27,853 nt of DNA from CAYNLY01 sp964398225 (GTDB lineage: Bacteria; Pseudomonadota; Zetaproteobacteria; Mariprofundales; Mariprofundaceae): the NCBI GenBank assembly GCA_964398225.1, contig CAYNLY010000015.1, positions 1-27,853 on the forward strand. The letters are read 5' to 3'. Positions 8,036 through 15,451 of the stretch are shown in pieces. Position 1 is the stretch's first letter. Each line of letters starts with the position of its first letter. The notes beneath the pieces are model-generated. The model did not search any database. It was not told the DNA's origin and saw nothing but the letters and a program-made list of their open reading frames with translations. The translations under genes and the position numbers were made by a program.

Positions 8036-9057
8036 TGGCTGAACGGGGAAGCGGCCGCGTGCCGCGCCTGGTGGCCGGGATCGAGCGCCAGGTGGGATGG
8101 TTCGTGATCGCGGGCGCGGGCGTGATCGTGCTGCTTCTTCTCGTCGTCAGTCTGCGCACCGACGTGTTCGCCAAGAAATTTTCGCTTTATTTCTTCCCTG
8201 ACAGCGCCGCTTCGTTCTACATCGGTCAGCCGGTCAAGTTCCAGGGGTTCACGATCGGGCGGGTCGGCGAGATGGAGCTGCTGCCGAGCGGGCGGGTGCG
8301 TGTCACCTTGAGGGTGCTCGAGCGCTACCGCGGAATGATTCACGAGCAGGCCAGGGCCCGGCTCGTCAAGGAAGGGCTGATCGGGGAGCAGGTCGTCGAG
8401 GTGTCGCCCGGCGATGCCCGAAAGCCCGTCGTGCGGGACGGAGCACAGCTCGAATACGAGACCGAGGCCTCGATCGAACAGCTTCTGGAGGACATTAAGC
8501 CCGCGGTCGCGAATGCGAACACGCTGCTTTCGGAGCTCGCCGAGCTCGCCACCTGGCTCAACGATCCCTACGGTGCCTTCCGCCAGGTGACCGGCCGGCT
8601 GGAGCGTGTGACCCGCGGGCTCAGCCGCGAAAAGCTTGAGGGCGTGGTTGCCGATCTTTCCGACGTCATTGCCAGGCTTGATGCCGTCACCCGGGAGATC
8701 GAGACCCAGCATGTGGGCACGCATCTGGCGCGATCGCTGAAGCTTGCCAACGAGCTGCTTTCCGACATGCAGCCGCTTGCCCGCACGCTCGGCGAGAAGG
8801 GCCCGGAAAGCTTCGCAAAGATCGACAGTCTGCTTGCCCATGTCGACGCGCTGTCCCGTTCGCTGGACATTGTTGCGGCCGATCTTTCCGAGCTTACGCC
8901 GGAGCTTCCGGGGCTTGCGCGCGAATCCCGGGGGGCGATCGAGGAAATCCGCTCGCTGATCCGGGGGATGCGCGAGTCCTGGCTGTTCGGCGGGGGCGGC
9001 GGAGAGGAGCGTGATCGTGAGACGATCGCGCCGCCCGTGCTGGAGATGCAGCCGTGA
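8035..9057 (+). CDS. MlaD-family MCE-domain protein
   Basis: The 340-residue protein has a cytoplasmic N-terminus, one membrane helix (about residues 21-40, GWFVIAGAGVIVLLLLVVSL), an MCE domain (about 48-125; IGQPVKFQGFTIGRVGEMEL is the typical core) and a long helical C-terminal part with leucine-rich heptads (about 145-320). MCE proteins form periplasmic hexamers that carry lipids between membranes. The C-terminal helices may form a needle or tunnel, as in PqiB and LetB-type proteins. ATG 8035 overlaps the preceding stop (TGATG) and GAGGAGG lies 8 nt upstream; a GTG one codon earlier is less likely. The stop overlaps the GTG of the lipoprotein gene. Confidence 0.92.
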   Translation: MAERGSGRVPRLVAGIERQVGWFVIAGAGVIVLLLLVVSLRTDVFAKKFSLYFFPDSAASFYIGQPVKFQGFTIGRVGEMELLPSGRVRVTLRVLERYRGMIHEQARARLVKEGLIGEQVVEVSPGDARKPVVRDGAQLEYETEASIEQLLEDIKPAVANANTLLSELAELATWLNDPYGAFRQVTGRLERVTRGLSREKLEGVVADLSDVIARLDAVTREIETQHVGTHLARSLKLANELLSDMQPLARTLGEKGPESFAKIDSLLAHVDALSRSLDIVAADLSELTPELPGLARESRGAIEEIRSLIRGMRESWLFGGGGGEERDRETIAPPVLEMQP

Positions 9058-10114
9058 AGCCGCGCCTGCCGCTTGCCCTGATCGTGTTCGCGCTGGCGCT
9101 TGCCGGTTGCGGNNNNNNNNNNNNNNNNNNNNNNNNNNNNNNNNNNNNNNNNNNNNNNNNNNNNNNNNNNNNNNNNNNNNNNNNNNNNNNNNNNNNNNNN
9201 NNNNNNNNNNNNAGCCGCGCCTGCCGCTTGCCCTGATCGTGTTCGCGCTGGCGCTTGCCGGTTGCGGCGGGGGCGCGGGCAAGGTGCAGGTCGAGAATCC
9301 CTATCTGGAGCGAAGCCGCAACTTTTTCGAGGACGGCCTGGCCGCGATACGGCGCGAGCGCTGGGATGCGGCCGAGCGCGCGTTCGTGCGCGCGCTCCGG
9401 GCCGCGCAGCTGGCCGACGATCCGGAGCTCGTGCGCAGGGCCTGGTACGATCTCGGCATGGTCCGCCGTGCGGCCCGCAAATGGGACGCGTCCACCGAGG
9501 CCTTCGCCCGGGCCGAGCGCCTGAGCGCGCGCGCGGGCGACGATGCGATGGCGATGCGCGCACATCTGGCCCGGATGCTCATCGCCCAGCGCCGGAAGCA
9601 GGCGGTGGATCTCGGCGGGTTGCGCGGCATGCTCGGGCACCGGCGCTGGGATGCGGACATCGCGCTGCAGGCCGGCCGCGTCTTTCATCGCGCGGGAAGC
9701 GGTGCCGACGCCGAGTCCTGGTACCGGCAGGCCGCATCGCGCGCCGGAAGGGACGCATCGGGGTTCCTGATTCGGGCGCAGGCGCATCTGGGGCTGGCGA
9801 TGCTGGCAGCCAGGGCCGGGGATGCGAAGCGCCTGCGCCAGGCGCTGGATGCCGCGCTGAAGGCGGCGCGGGCGGTGGGCGCGCCGAGGATCATCGCGCA
9901 GGCGCAGCTTCTTGCGGGCACCCATGCGGCCAGCGCAACCGAGGCTCAGGACCGTCTGGAGCGGGCGCTTGCGATCTTCGTCGCGCTCCGGGATGAGGCG
10001 CACGCAAGGCAAACGCTGGATGCGCTGATCGGGCTGGCTGAACGCGAGCAGTGGGAAGAGGATCGTTCCCGCTATCGCCTGATGCGGGATTCGATGCAAG
10101 ACTCCGGCCGATGA
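9054..10114 (+). CDS. TPR lipoprotein of the MCE operon (interrupted by artificial gap)
   Basis: GTG 9054 overlaps the upstream stop (GTGA) and opens a lipoprotein signal, MKPRLPLALIVFALALAGC, with lipobox LAGC and Cys19. The reading is then broken by 100 Ns. The 55 nt before the gap (9058-9112) are repeated exactly after it (9213-9267). Merging the copies and deleting the Ns restores one uninterrupted frame from 9054 to 10114, encoding 301 residues. The mature part is helical, with TPR-like helix pairs (for example AERAFVRALRAAQLADDPEL and STEAFARAERLSARAGDDAM). It occupies the slot where PqiC-type auxiliary lipoproteins or MlaC would be expected, and would sit in the periplasm, anchored to a membrane. 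The residue after Cys is Gly, so outer-membrane sorting is possible. Function is not known. Confidence 0.8.
9058..9112 (+). repeat. 55-nt contig-end overlap, left copy
   Basis: This is identical to 9213-9267 and abuts the Ns directly. Perfect identity of both contig ends across a gap points to one genomic sequence reported twice. Confidence 0.9.
9113..9212. other. Assembly gap (100 Ns), probably of zero real length
   Basis: Exactly 100 unknown bases, a customary scaffolding placeholder. Because the flanks repeat the same 55 nt and their fusion keeps the reading frame, the contigs most likely overlap and nothing is missing. Confidence 0.9.
9213..9267 (+). repeat. 55-nt contig-end overlap, right copy
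   Basis: Identical to 9058-9112 over 55 nt. The sequence then continues into the body of the TPR lipoprotein gene. Confidence 0.9.
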
Positions 10115-10569
10115 ACAAGGCCGATGCGCGCAAGCCGCTCGTCGCCGTCTGTGCGCTGGACACCGACAGCGCCTGCGTCGAGCGCCTGCTCGCGTTCGTG
10201 CGCGAGCAGGCGGCGGGCGCCGGGCTCCCAAAGCTTTCGGTCGAGCGGGTGGCTCTGGCGCTTACGGAGCTGTTCGCGAACATCGGCCGGCACGCCTACC
10301 GGGGGGAGCCGGGCCGGATCGAGCTCAGTTCCTGGCTCGACGAAGACGCGGGGCTGCTGGTGTTCGAGGTGCGCGACTGGGCGCCGGTGCGCTGGGAGGA
10401 AAACACCGCGCGGATCGACCGCGTCTGCCCGCGCACCGGGACCGTGGCCGCGGGTGGACTGGGCATGCGGCTGATTCATTCGGTGAGCGAGCGCTGCGAG
10501 CATCGTTCGCTAACCGACGGCAACCTCTGGCGGCTCGAGTTCGCCGCCCGGCTGGATGCCGGCGACTGA
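10111..10569 (+). CDS. RsbW/SpoIIAB-type serine kinase (HATPase_c anti-sigma-factor family)
   Basis: The 152-residue protein has the Bergerat ATP-binding fold of anti-sigma-factor kinases. The N-box is complete as TELFANIGRHAY, with E53, N57 and H61. The G2 lid motif is GGLGMRLI (115-122). The G1 box keeps the adenine-binding Asp89 (VRDWAPVRW) but lacks the usual following Gly, so nucleotide binding may be altered. Relatives phosphorylate a serine on a STAS-domain antagonist and, in the classical system, hold a sigma factor. The gene overlaps the lipoprotein stop (ATGA), and the STAS gene follows 14 bp later, giving a kinase/antagonist pair inside a lipid-transport operon. No sigma factor gene is nearby, so the bound partner is unknown and could be the transporter itself. 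Confidence 0.85.
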   Translation: MNKADARKPLVAVCALDTDSACVERLLAFVREQAAGAGLPKLSVERVALALTELFANIGRHAYRGEPGRIELSSWLDEDAGLLVFEVRDWAPVRWEENTARIDRVCPRTGTVAAGGLGMRLIHSVSERCEHRSLTDGNLWRLEFAARLDAGD

Positions 10570-10583
10570 AAGGAGAACGGATC

Positions 10584-10913
10584 ATGGAGCTATCGATTGC
10601 CACGACGGAGCTTTCGCCCGGCCGCTTCCGGGTTCGGGTCGAGGGCGAGGTGACGATTCACACGTCGCCGAAGCTGCGCGAGGCCCTGAAGCCCCTGTAC
10701 CGGCCGGAAACGGAGTCCATCGAGGTGGCGCTCGACGGCGTCGGGTTCATGGATTCGTCCGGCATTGCCACGCTCGTCGAGGGGCTTCAGTGGGCGCGGG
10801 CGGGCGGCGGGCGCTTTGTGCTGAGCGGGTTGACCGATCCGGTCCGCGATGCGTTCTCGCTGGCCAAGCTCGACACGGTGTTCGAAATCCGGGAGCGGGA
10901 AGGAACGGATTGA
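10584..10913 (+). CDS. STAS-domain protein (anti-sigma-factor antagonist type; MlaB position)
   Basis: The 109-residue single STAS domain carries the phospho-acceptor loop GFMDSSGIATLVEG, with DSSG at residues 57-60. In SpoIIAA and RsbV the second serine of this loop is phosphorylated by the cognate kinase, corresponding to Ser59 here. AAGGAG at 10570-10575 lies 8 nt before ATG 10584. STAS proteins also form the MlaB subunit that binds and regulates MlaF in E. coli, so the product could be an MlaB equivalent, a sigma-factor switch protein, or both. Its place directly after the kinase gene and in the MCE operon supports a dual reading. The stop overlaps the TTG start of ubiD. Confidence 0.9.
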   Translation: MELSIATTELSPGRFRVRVEGEVTIHTSPKLREALKPLYRPETESIEVALDGVGFMDSSGIATLVEGLQWARAGGGRFVLSGLTDPVRDAFSLAKLDTVFEIREREGTD

Positions 10914-12373
10914 GCCATCGGGATCTGCGCGCGTTTCTGTCCGATCTCGAGGCCCGGGGCTGGCTTGCCCGCATCCGGCATGAGGTCAGCCCCGAGCTTG
11001 AGATCACCGAGATCTCCGACCGCGTGCTCCGTGCCGATGGTCCCGCGCTGCTGTTCGAGAACGTGCGCGGCCATTCGATGCCGGTGCTCACCAATCTGTT
11101 CGGCAGCGAGCGGCGGATTGCGCTGGCGCTGGGACTGGAGTCGGCCGCCGGGCTCCGCCGCATCGGCGAGCTGCTGGCCGATCTGAAGGAACCCCAGCCG
11201 CCCGAGGGGCTGCGCGATGCGATGGCCAAATGGCCGGTGCTGAAGAAGGTGCTCGACATGCCGCCGAAGTACCGGAGCGATGCGCCCTGGCGGGCGCGCG
11301 TCTGGGAGGGGGACGACGTGGATCTGGGGAGGCTGCCGGTGCAGCGCTGCTGGCCGGAGGATGCGGGGCCCCTGATCACCTGGGGTCTGGTGGTCACCCG
11401 AGGCCCCGGCAAGAAGCGGATGAACCTTGGCATCTACCGCCAGCAGGTGATCGGGCGCAACCGGGTCATCATGCGCTGGCTGAAGCACCGGGGCGGTGCT
11501 CAGGATCATCGCGAGGCAGCAGGCGCCGGAGCGCGGCGGTTTCCCTGCGCGGTCGTGATCGGGGCGGATCCCGCGACGATTCTGGCCGCGGTCACGCCGA
11601 TTCCGGACACGCTTTCCGAATACCAGTTTGCGGGGCTTCTCCGGGGCGGCCGCACCGAGCTCGTGAAGCTTCCGGATTCGGATCTCGCAGCACCCGTGAG
11701 CGCCGAGATCGTGCTCGAGGGGCATGTCTCGCTGGACGAATACGCCGACGAGGGCCCGTTCGGCGACCACACCGGCTACTACAACGAGGTCGAGCGGTTT
11801 CCGGTGTTCACGATCGAGCGGATGTCGATGCGCGAGGATGCGATCTATCACTCCACGCACACCGGCCGGCCTCCGGACGAGCCCGCGGTGCTGGGGCTGG
11901 CGCTGAACGAGGTGTTCGTGCCGATTCTCCAGCGGCAGTTTCCCGAGATCGTCGATTTTTACCTGCCGATGGAGGGCTGCTCGTACCGGGTGGCGGTGGT
12001 TGCGATCCGGAAGGGCTATCCCGGCCATGCCAAACGGGTGATGTTCGGCATCTGGTCCTATCTGCGCCAGTTCATGTACACGAAGTTCATCATCATCGTC
12101 GACGAGGATGTGGACTGCCGCTCCTGGCCGGACGTCGTCTGGGCGATTTCGACCCGGTGCGATCCGGCCAGGGATTTCACGCTCGTGGAGCGCACCCCGA
12201 TCGACTATCTGGACTTCGCGTCTCCGGTCGCAGGCCTCGGTTCGAAGGTCGGCATTGATGCCACGAACAAGTGGCCCGGCGAGACCGATCGCGAATGGGG
12301 GCGCCCGATCCGCATGGACGAGGATGTGCGCGCGCGCGTGGACGCGATCTGGGACGAGCTGGGCCTGGACTGA
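10910..12373 (+). CDS. ubiD: UbiD-family decarboxylase (3-octaprenyl-4-hydroxybenzoate carboxy-lyase)
   Basis: UbiD proteins use prenylated FMN, made by UbiX, to decarboxylate aromatic or alpha,beta-unsaturated acids; the namesake acts in ubiquinone synthesis. The 487-residue product is close to E. coli UbiD (497). Conserved blocks include NLGIYRQQVIGRNRVIMRWL, the Glu-rich DEYADEGPFGDHTGYYNEVE near residues 274-293, and GSKVGIDATNKWPGE near the C-terminus. The start is read as TTG 10910-10912, which overlaps the STAS stop (TTGA), follows GGAAGGA at a good distance and yields the expected N-terminus (SHRDLRAFLSDLEARGWLARI); no in-frame ATG fits better. Being last in the operon may be incidental, or may link quinone or aromatic metabolism to envelope lipid transport. 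UbiX is not in view. Confidence 0.9.
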   Translation: MSHRDLRAFLSDLEARGWLARIRHEVSPELEITEISDRVLRADGPALLFENVRGHSMPVLTNLFGSERRIALALGLESAAGLRRIGELLADLKEPQPPEGLRDAMAKWPVLKKVLDMPPKYRSDAPWRARVWEGDDVDLGRLPVQRCWPEDAGPLITWGLVVTRGPGKKRMNLGIYRQQVIGRNRVIMRWLKHRGGAQDHREAAGAGARRFPCAVVIGADPATILAAVTPIPDTLSEYQFAGLLRGGRTELVKLPDSDLAAPVSAEIVLEGHVSLDEYADEGPFGDHTGYYNEVERFPVFTIERMSMREDAIYHSTHTGRPPDEPAVLGLALNEVFVPILQRQFPEIVDFYLPMEGCSYRVAVVAIRKGYPGHAKRVMFGIWSYLRQFMYTKFIIIVDEDVDCRSWPDVVWAISTRCDPARDFTLVERTPIDYLDFASPVAGLGSKVGIDATNKWPGETDREWGRPIRMDEDVRARVDAIWDELGLD

Positions 12374-12393
12374 TCCCCGGGCATCCCGATCTG

Positions 12394-12402
12394 TGCTATA
12401 GT
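12394..12402 (+). promoter_or_regulatory. Extended -10 promoter of the Sel1-repeat gene
   Basis: TGC-TATAGT (12394-12402) is an extended -10 element about 50 bp before the first ATG. No good -35 box is seen at 16-18 bp, as is usual for this promoter type. A similar TGC-TATAAA occurs on the minus strand at 27103-27111. Confidence 0.5.
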
Positions 12403-12453
12403 GAACGGTGCCAACGGGCGGGGAGGGATTCACCGCCATCGGGGAGGCACGTC

Positions 12454-12477
12454 ATGGATGAGGCGATCGAGACATGA
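12454..12477 (+). CDS. 7-codon upstream ORF coupled to the Sel1-repeat gene
   Basis: ATG 12454 reads MDEAIET and stops with TGA at 12475-12477, so stop and next start overlap as ATGA at 12474. It has a strong Shine-Dalgarno GGGGAGG (12441-12447) with suitable spacing, while ATG 12474 has none of its own. Ribosomes may therefore reach the long gene only by termination-reinitiation. A regulatory peptide is possible, but its sequence has no run of one amino acid that would suggest attenuation. Confidence 0.5.
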   Translation: MDEAIET

Positions 12478-14390
12478 AGGGCTGGCGCGCGGCCGTCGTC
12501 GCCGCGGTTCTCGTTCTGGCCGCGGGCGTGGGGGCGTTTGCGCTTTTTTCCGGTGGCAAGGCGCCCGTGGCCGGCGAGGAGGCGCTCGAACTCGGCAAGT
12601 CGGCCTTCGAGGACGGACGCTACAAGGATGCCGCGCGATGGTTCGAGCAGGGGGCCCGGGTCGGCAACGCGGAAGCGCAGTATCGTTTCGGTCTCCTGTA
12701 TCGCGACGGCAAGGGCGTGCCCCGGGACGACGCCCAGGCCGTGCGCTGGTTCCGGCTGGCTGCGCGCGTCGGCCACGCCCAGGCGCAGTATGAGCTCGCC
12801 CGGCTTCTGGAAACCGGTCGCGGGGTGCCCCGTCCGGACGATGTCGAGGCCCGGCGATGGTATCGCGCGGCCGCCGATCAGGGGGTTGCCGCGGCCAGGT
12901 TCCGGCTTGCCGTGATGATGGTGCAGGGCCGGGGCGGGGAAGTGGATCTGCGCTCGGCGGTCCGGCTGCTCGTGGCCGCGATGAAGCAGGGATATGCGGA
13001 TGCCGAGTCATTTTTTCGTCAGACCGTCAACGGCTTGACGATGCGGGCAAGCCAGTCGAACGATCCGGAGGCGCAGCTTTTGCTCGCCGAGCTCTACGAG
13101 CAGGGGCAGGGCGTGCCCCGCGACCCGCAGCTTGCGCGCAAGTGGCTGGAAAAGAGCGCGGAGGGTGGCAATCGCGAGGCGCAGTTCCGCCTGGGTGATC
13201 TGCTGCTGCATCAGAGGCCGCCCGCCGACGAGGAGGCCTTCCGGTGGCTGATGAAGGCGGCGGAACGCGGCCATCCGCGGGCGCAGGCGATGGTTGGAGC
13301 GATGTTTGCGCTGGGCCGGGGCACGGCCCGCGATATCGGCAGCGCCCGGGAATGGCTCGGGCGTGCGGCCGATGCGGGCCTTGCTGAGGCCCAGTTCAAT
13401 CTCGGCGTTCTGGCTCTGGACGGTCAGGAACCGGAGGCCGCCGGCCGTTGGTTCGGCAAGGCGGCGCGGGGCGGCTATCCGCCGGCGCAGAACAATCTCG
13501 GTGTGATGTACATGAAGGGGCAGGGCCTGCCGCGCAATCCCAACCAGTCGCTGATCTGGCTGAAGCGGGCCGCGGGATCCGATGTGTTCGCCCAGTTCAA
13601 TCTCGCGATGATCTATCTGCGCGGGATCGGCACCACGCCCAACGACGACGAGGCGGCGCTGTGGCTGAAGCGCGCCGAGCATAAGGGCCTTGCCCGGGCC
13701 AAGCTCCTGCTCGGCCTTCTGTACGATACGGGTCGCGGCGTCGGGCAAAGCCAGAAGGAAGCGGCGAAGTGGTATCGCGCCGCAGCCGAGGCGGGCGATG
13801 TGGACGCGATGTTCAATCTCGCGGTGCTCTACATGAACGGGATGGGCATCCCCCGCGATCTGGAACAGGCCGCGAGGCTGTTCCGGCGGGCGGCCGAGGC
13901 CGGGGATGCCCGCGCGATGAACAATCTCGGCACGATGTATCAGGAGGCCCAGGGGCTTCCCTACGACCTGCGCGCGGCCGTTGCCTGGTATCGGCGGGCG
14001 GCCGAGGCCGGGGATGCGATGGCGATGTTCAATCTGGGCAACCTGTACCGGCGGGGCGAGGGCGTGCGGCAGGATGATGTCCGGGCCGTGCGCTGGTATC
14101 GCGCCGCGGCCGAAGCGGGATTTGCCCCCGCCCAGAACGCCCTTGCCTACATGCTGGCCCTGGGCCGGGGCACCAAACGCGATCCGGAGGCGGCCCGCCG
14201 ATGGCTTCAGATGGCGGCAAAGGCGGGGCTGGAGGTGGCCCAGGCCAACCTCGCGCTTTTGGCCAAGCAGGCGCAGGGATTCCAGCTTGTCTCGGTGGCT
14301 CAGGATCGCAGCATACGGGCCACGCTGCTCACCGAGGAGCCGCTGGATCTGGAACGCGCCTTGCTGATGCACACAGATCCCGCGCTCTGA
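12474..14390 (+). CDS. Membrane-anchored Sel1-like repeat protein
   Basis: The 638-residue protein has an N-terminal hydrophobic segment (about residues 5-27, RAAVVAAVLVLAAGVGAFALF) that would act as a signal anchor or uncleaved signal. About 15 Sel1-like repeats of roughly 36 residues follow, with unit pattern AEAQFNLGxxYxxGxGVxxDxxxAxxWxxxAAxxG. Repeats 1-4 and 12-15 match the consensus best; one near residues 160-200 is degenerate (FFRQTVNGLTMRASQSND). Sel1 repeats form alpha-solenoids that scaffold protein-protein contacts, often in the periplasm. A short C-terminal tail (residues 600-638) has no repeats. The gene has its own promoter, and cobT follows after 32 bp. No specific partner can be named. 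Confidence 0.9.
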   Translation: MKGWRAAVVAAVLVLAAGVGAFALFSGGKAPVAGEEALELGKSAFEDGRYKDAARWFEQGARVGNAEAQYRFGLLYRDGKGVPRDDAQAVRWFRLAARVGHAQAQYELARLLETGRGVPRPDDVEARRWYRAAADQGVAAARFRLAVMMVQGRGGEVDLRSAVRLLVAAMKQGYADAESFFRQTVNGLTMRASQSNDPEAQLLLAELYEQGQGVPRDPQLARKWLEKSAEGGNREAQFRLGDLLLHQRPPADEEAFRWLMKAAERGHPRAQAMVGAMFALGRGTARDIGSAREWLGRAADAGLAEAQFNLGVLALDGQEPEAAGRWFGKAARGGYPPAQNNLGVMYMKGQGLPRNPNQSLIWLKRAAGSDVFAQFNLAMIYLRGIGTTPNDDEAALWLKRAEHKGLARAKLLLGLLYDTGRGVGQSQKEAAKWYRAAAEAGDVDAMFNLAVLYMNGMGIPRDLEQAARLFRRAAEAGDARAMNNLGTMYQEAQGLPYDLRAAVAWYRRAAEAGDAMAMFNLGNLYRRGEGVRQDDVRAVRWYRAAAEAGFAPAQNALAYMLALGRGTKRDPEAARRWLQMAAKAGLEVAQANLALLAKQAQGFQLVSVAQDRSIRATLLTEEPLDLERALLMHTDPAL

Positions 14391-14422
14391 CGCGGCGTGG
14401 ACATTCAGGTAAAGGGGAAGCC

Positions 14423-15451
14423 ATGGAGATTCCGCCCATGCATCAGCAGGCGATGCAGGAGGCGATCCGCCGTCAGAGCGAGCTGACCAAGCCCGCCGGC
14501 GCGCTCGGGCGACTCGAGGAGCTGGCCTGCTGGTTCGCGGCCCGGCAGGGGCGCGCCGTGCCCGAGCCGCTGAAGCCCGCCGTCGTCGTCTTCGCCGGCG
14601 ATCACGGCGTGGTCGAAGAGGGCGTGAGCGCCTACCCCGCGAGCGTGACCGCGCAGATGGTGCGGAACTTCGCGCGCGGAGGAGCGGCGATCAATGTGCT
14701 TGCGCGCCAGCACGGCATGCCGTTGTCGGTCGTCGATGTCGGCGTCGCCGAATCGCTCGCCGACGTCGATGCGATCGAGCACGGCAAGGTGCGGATGGGC
14801 AGCGGCAACATCGTCCGCGAACCCGCGATGACCGAAATCGAATACTGGGAGGCGGTCGGCATCGGCGAGAAGATGGCCGACCGGATGGTGCAGCAGGGCG
14901 CGAACCTGCTGATCGCGGGCGATATGGGCATCGGCAACACGACCGCGAGCGCGGCGGTGATCTGCGAGCTGACCGGACTGATGCCGGAGGAGGTGGTCGG
15001 GCGCGGCACGGGCATCGACGACGAGACCTACAACCGCAAGCTGATCGCGGTCGAGAAGGCGCTCGCGCGGGCAAGCGGCGTGCCCTCGCGGGATGTGCTG
15101 CGGGAGCTGGGCGGGCTTGAGATCGCGGCGATGGCAGGCTTTTACCGTCGCGCCGCCCAGCAGGGCGTGCCGATTCTGCTCGACGGCTTCATCTCCGCGG
15201 CCGCGGCGCTTGCGGCCGCGGCCTGGGATGTGCGCATCAGCGGCTGGATGCTGGCAAGCCATGCCTCGGCCGAGCTGGGGCACCGGCATGCCCTCGACGA
15301 ACTGGGGCTGAAGCCGCTCGTGGATCTGGGACTCCGTCTCGGCGAGGGGACCGGGGCCGCGCTCGTCGTCCCGCTGCTTCAATCGGCCGTGCGGCTGCAC
15401 GCCGAGATGGCCACCTTTGCCGAAGCGGGCGTGGACGGCCCCGCCGCCTAG
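14423..15451 (+). CDS. cobT: Nicotinate-nucleotide-dimethylbenzimidazole phosphoribosyltransferase
   Basis: CobT transfers phosphoribose from nicotinate mononucleotide to a lower-ligand base such as 5,6-dimethylbenzimidazole, making alpha-ribazole phosphate for the nucleotide loop of cobalamin. The 342-residue length is typical. Diagnostic segments are VVFAGDHGVVEEGVSAYP (55-72), GDMGIGNTTASAAV (166-179) and LGEGTGAALVVPLL (306-319), where Glu308 corresponds to the catalytic base (Glu317 of Salmonella CobT). ATG 14423 is preceded by AAAGGGGAAG. No other cob genes and no cobalamin riboswitch were seen nearby. The stop overlaps the converging HDOD gene by 4 bp (CTAG). Confidence 0.96.
   Translation: MEIPPMHQQAMQEAIRRQSELTKPAGALGRLEELACWFAARQGRAVPEPLKPAVVVFAGDHGVVEEGVSAYPASVTAQMVRNFARGGAAINVLARQHGMPLSVVDVGVAESLADVDAIEHGKVRMGSGNIVREPAMTEIEYWEAVGIGEKMADRMVQQGANLLIAGDMGIGNTTASAAVICELTGLMPEEVVGRGTGIDDETYNRKLIAVEKALARASGVPSRDVLRELGGLEIAAMAGFYRRAAQQGVPILLDGFISAAAALAAAAWDVRISGWMLASHASAELGHRHALDELGLKPLVDLGLRLGEGTGAALVVPLLQSAVRLHAEMATFAEAGVDGPAA

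Noticed and set aside
9058..9267. A real tandem duplication of the lipoprotein signal sequence
   Set aside because: The copies meet the Ns exactly, and merging them restores the frame, which an overlap artefact explains more simply.
14391..14422. A cobalamin riboswitch before cobT
   Set aside because: Only 32 bp separate cobT from the previous gene, and no B12-box-like sequence is visible.
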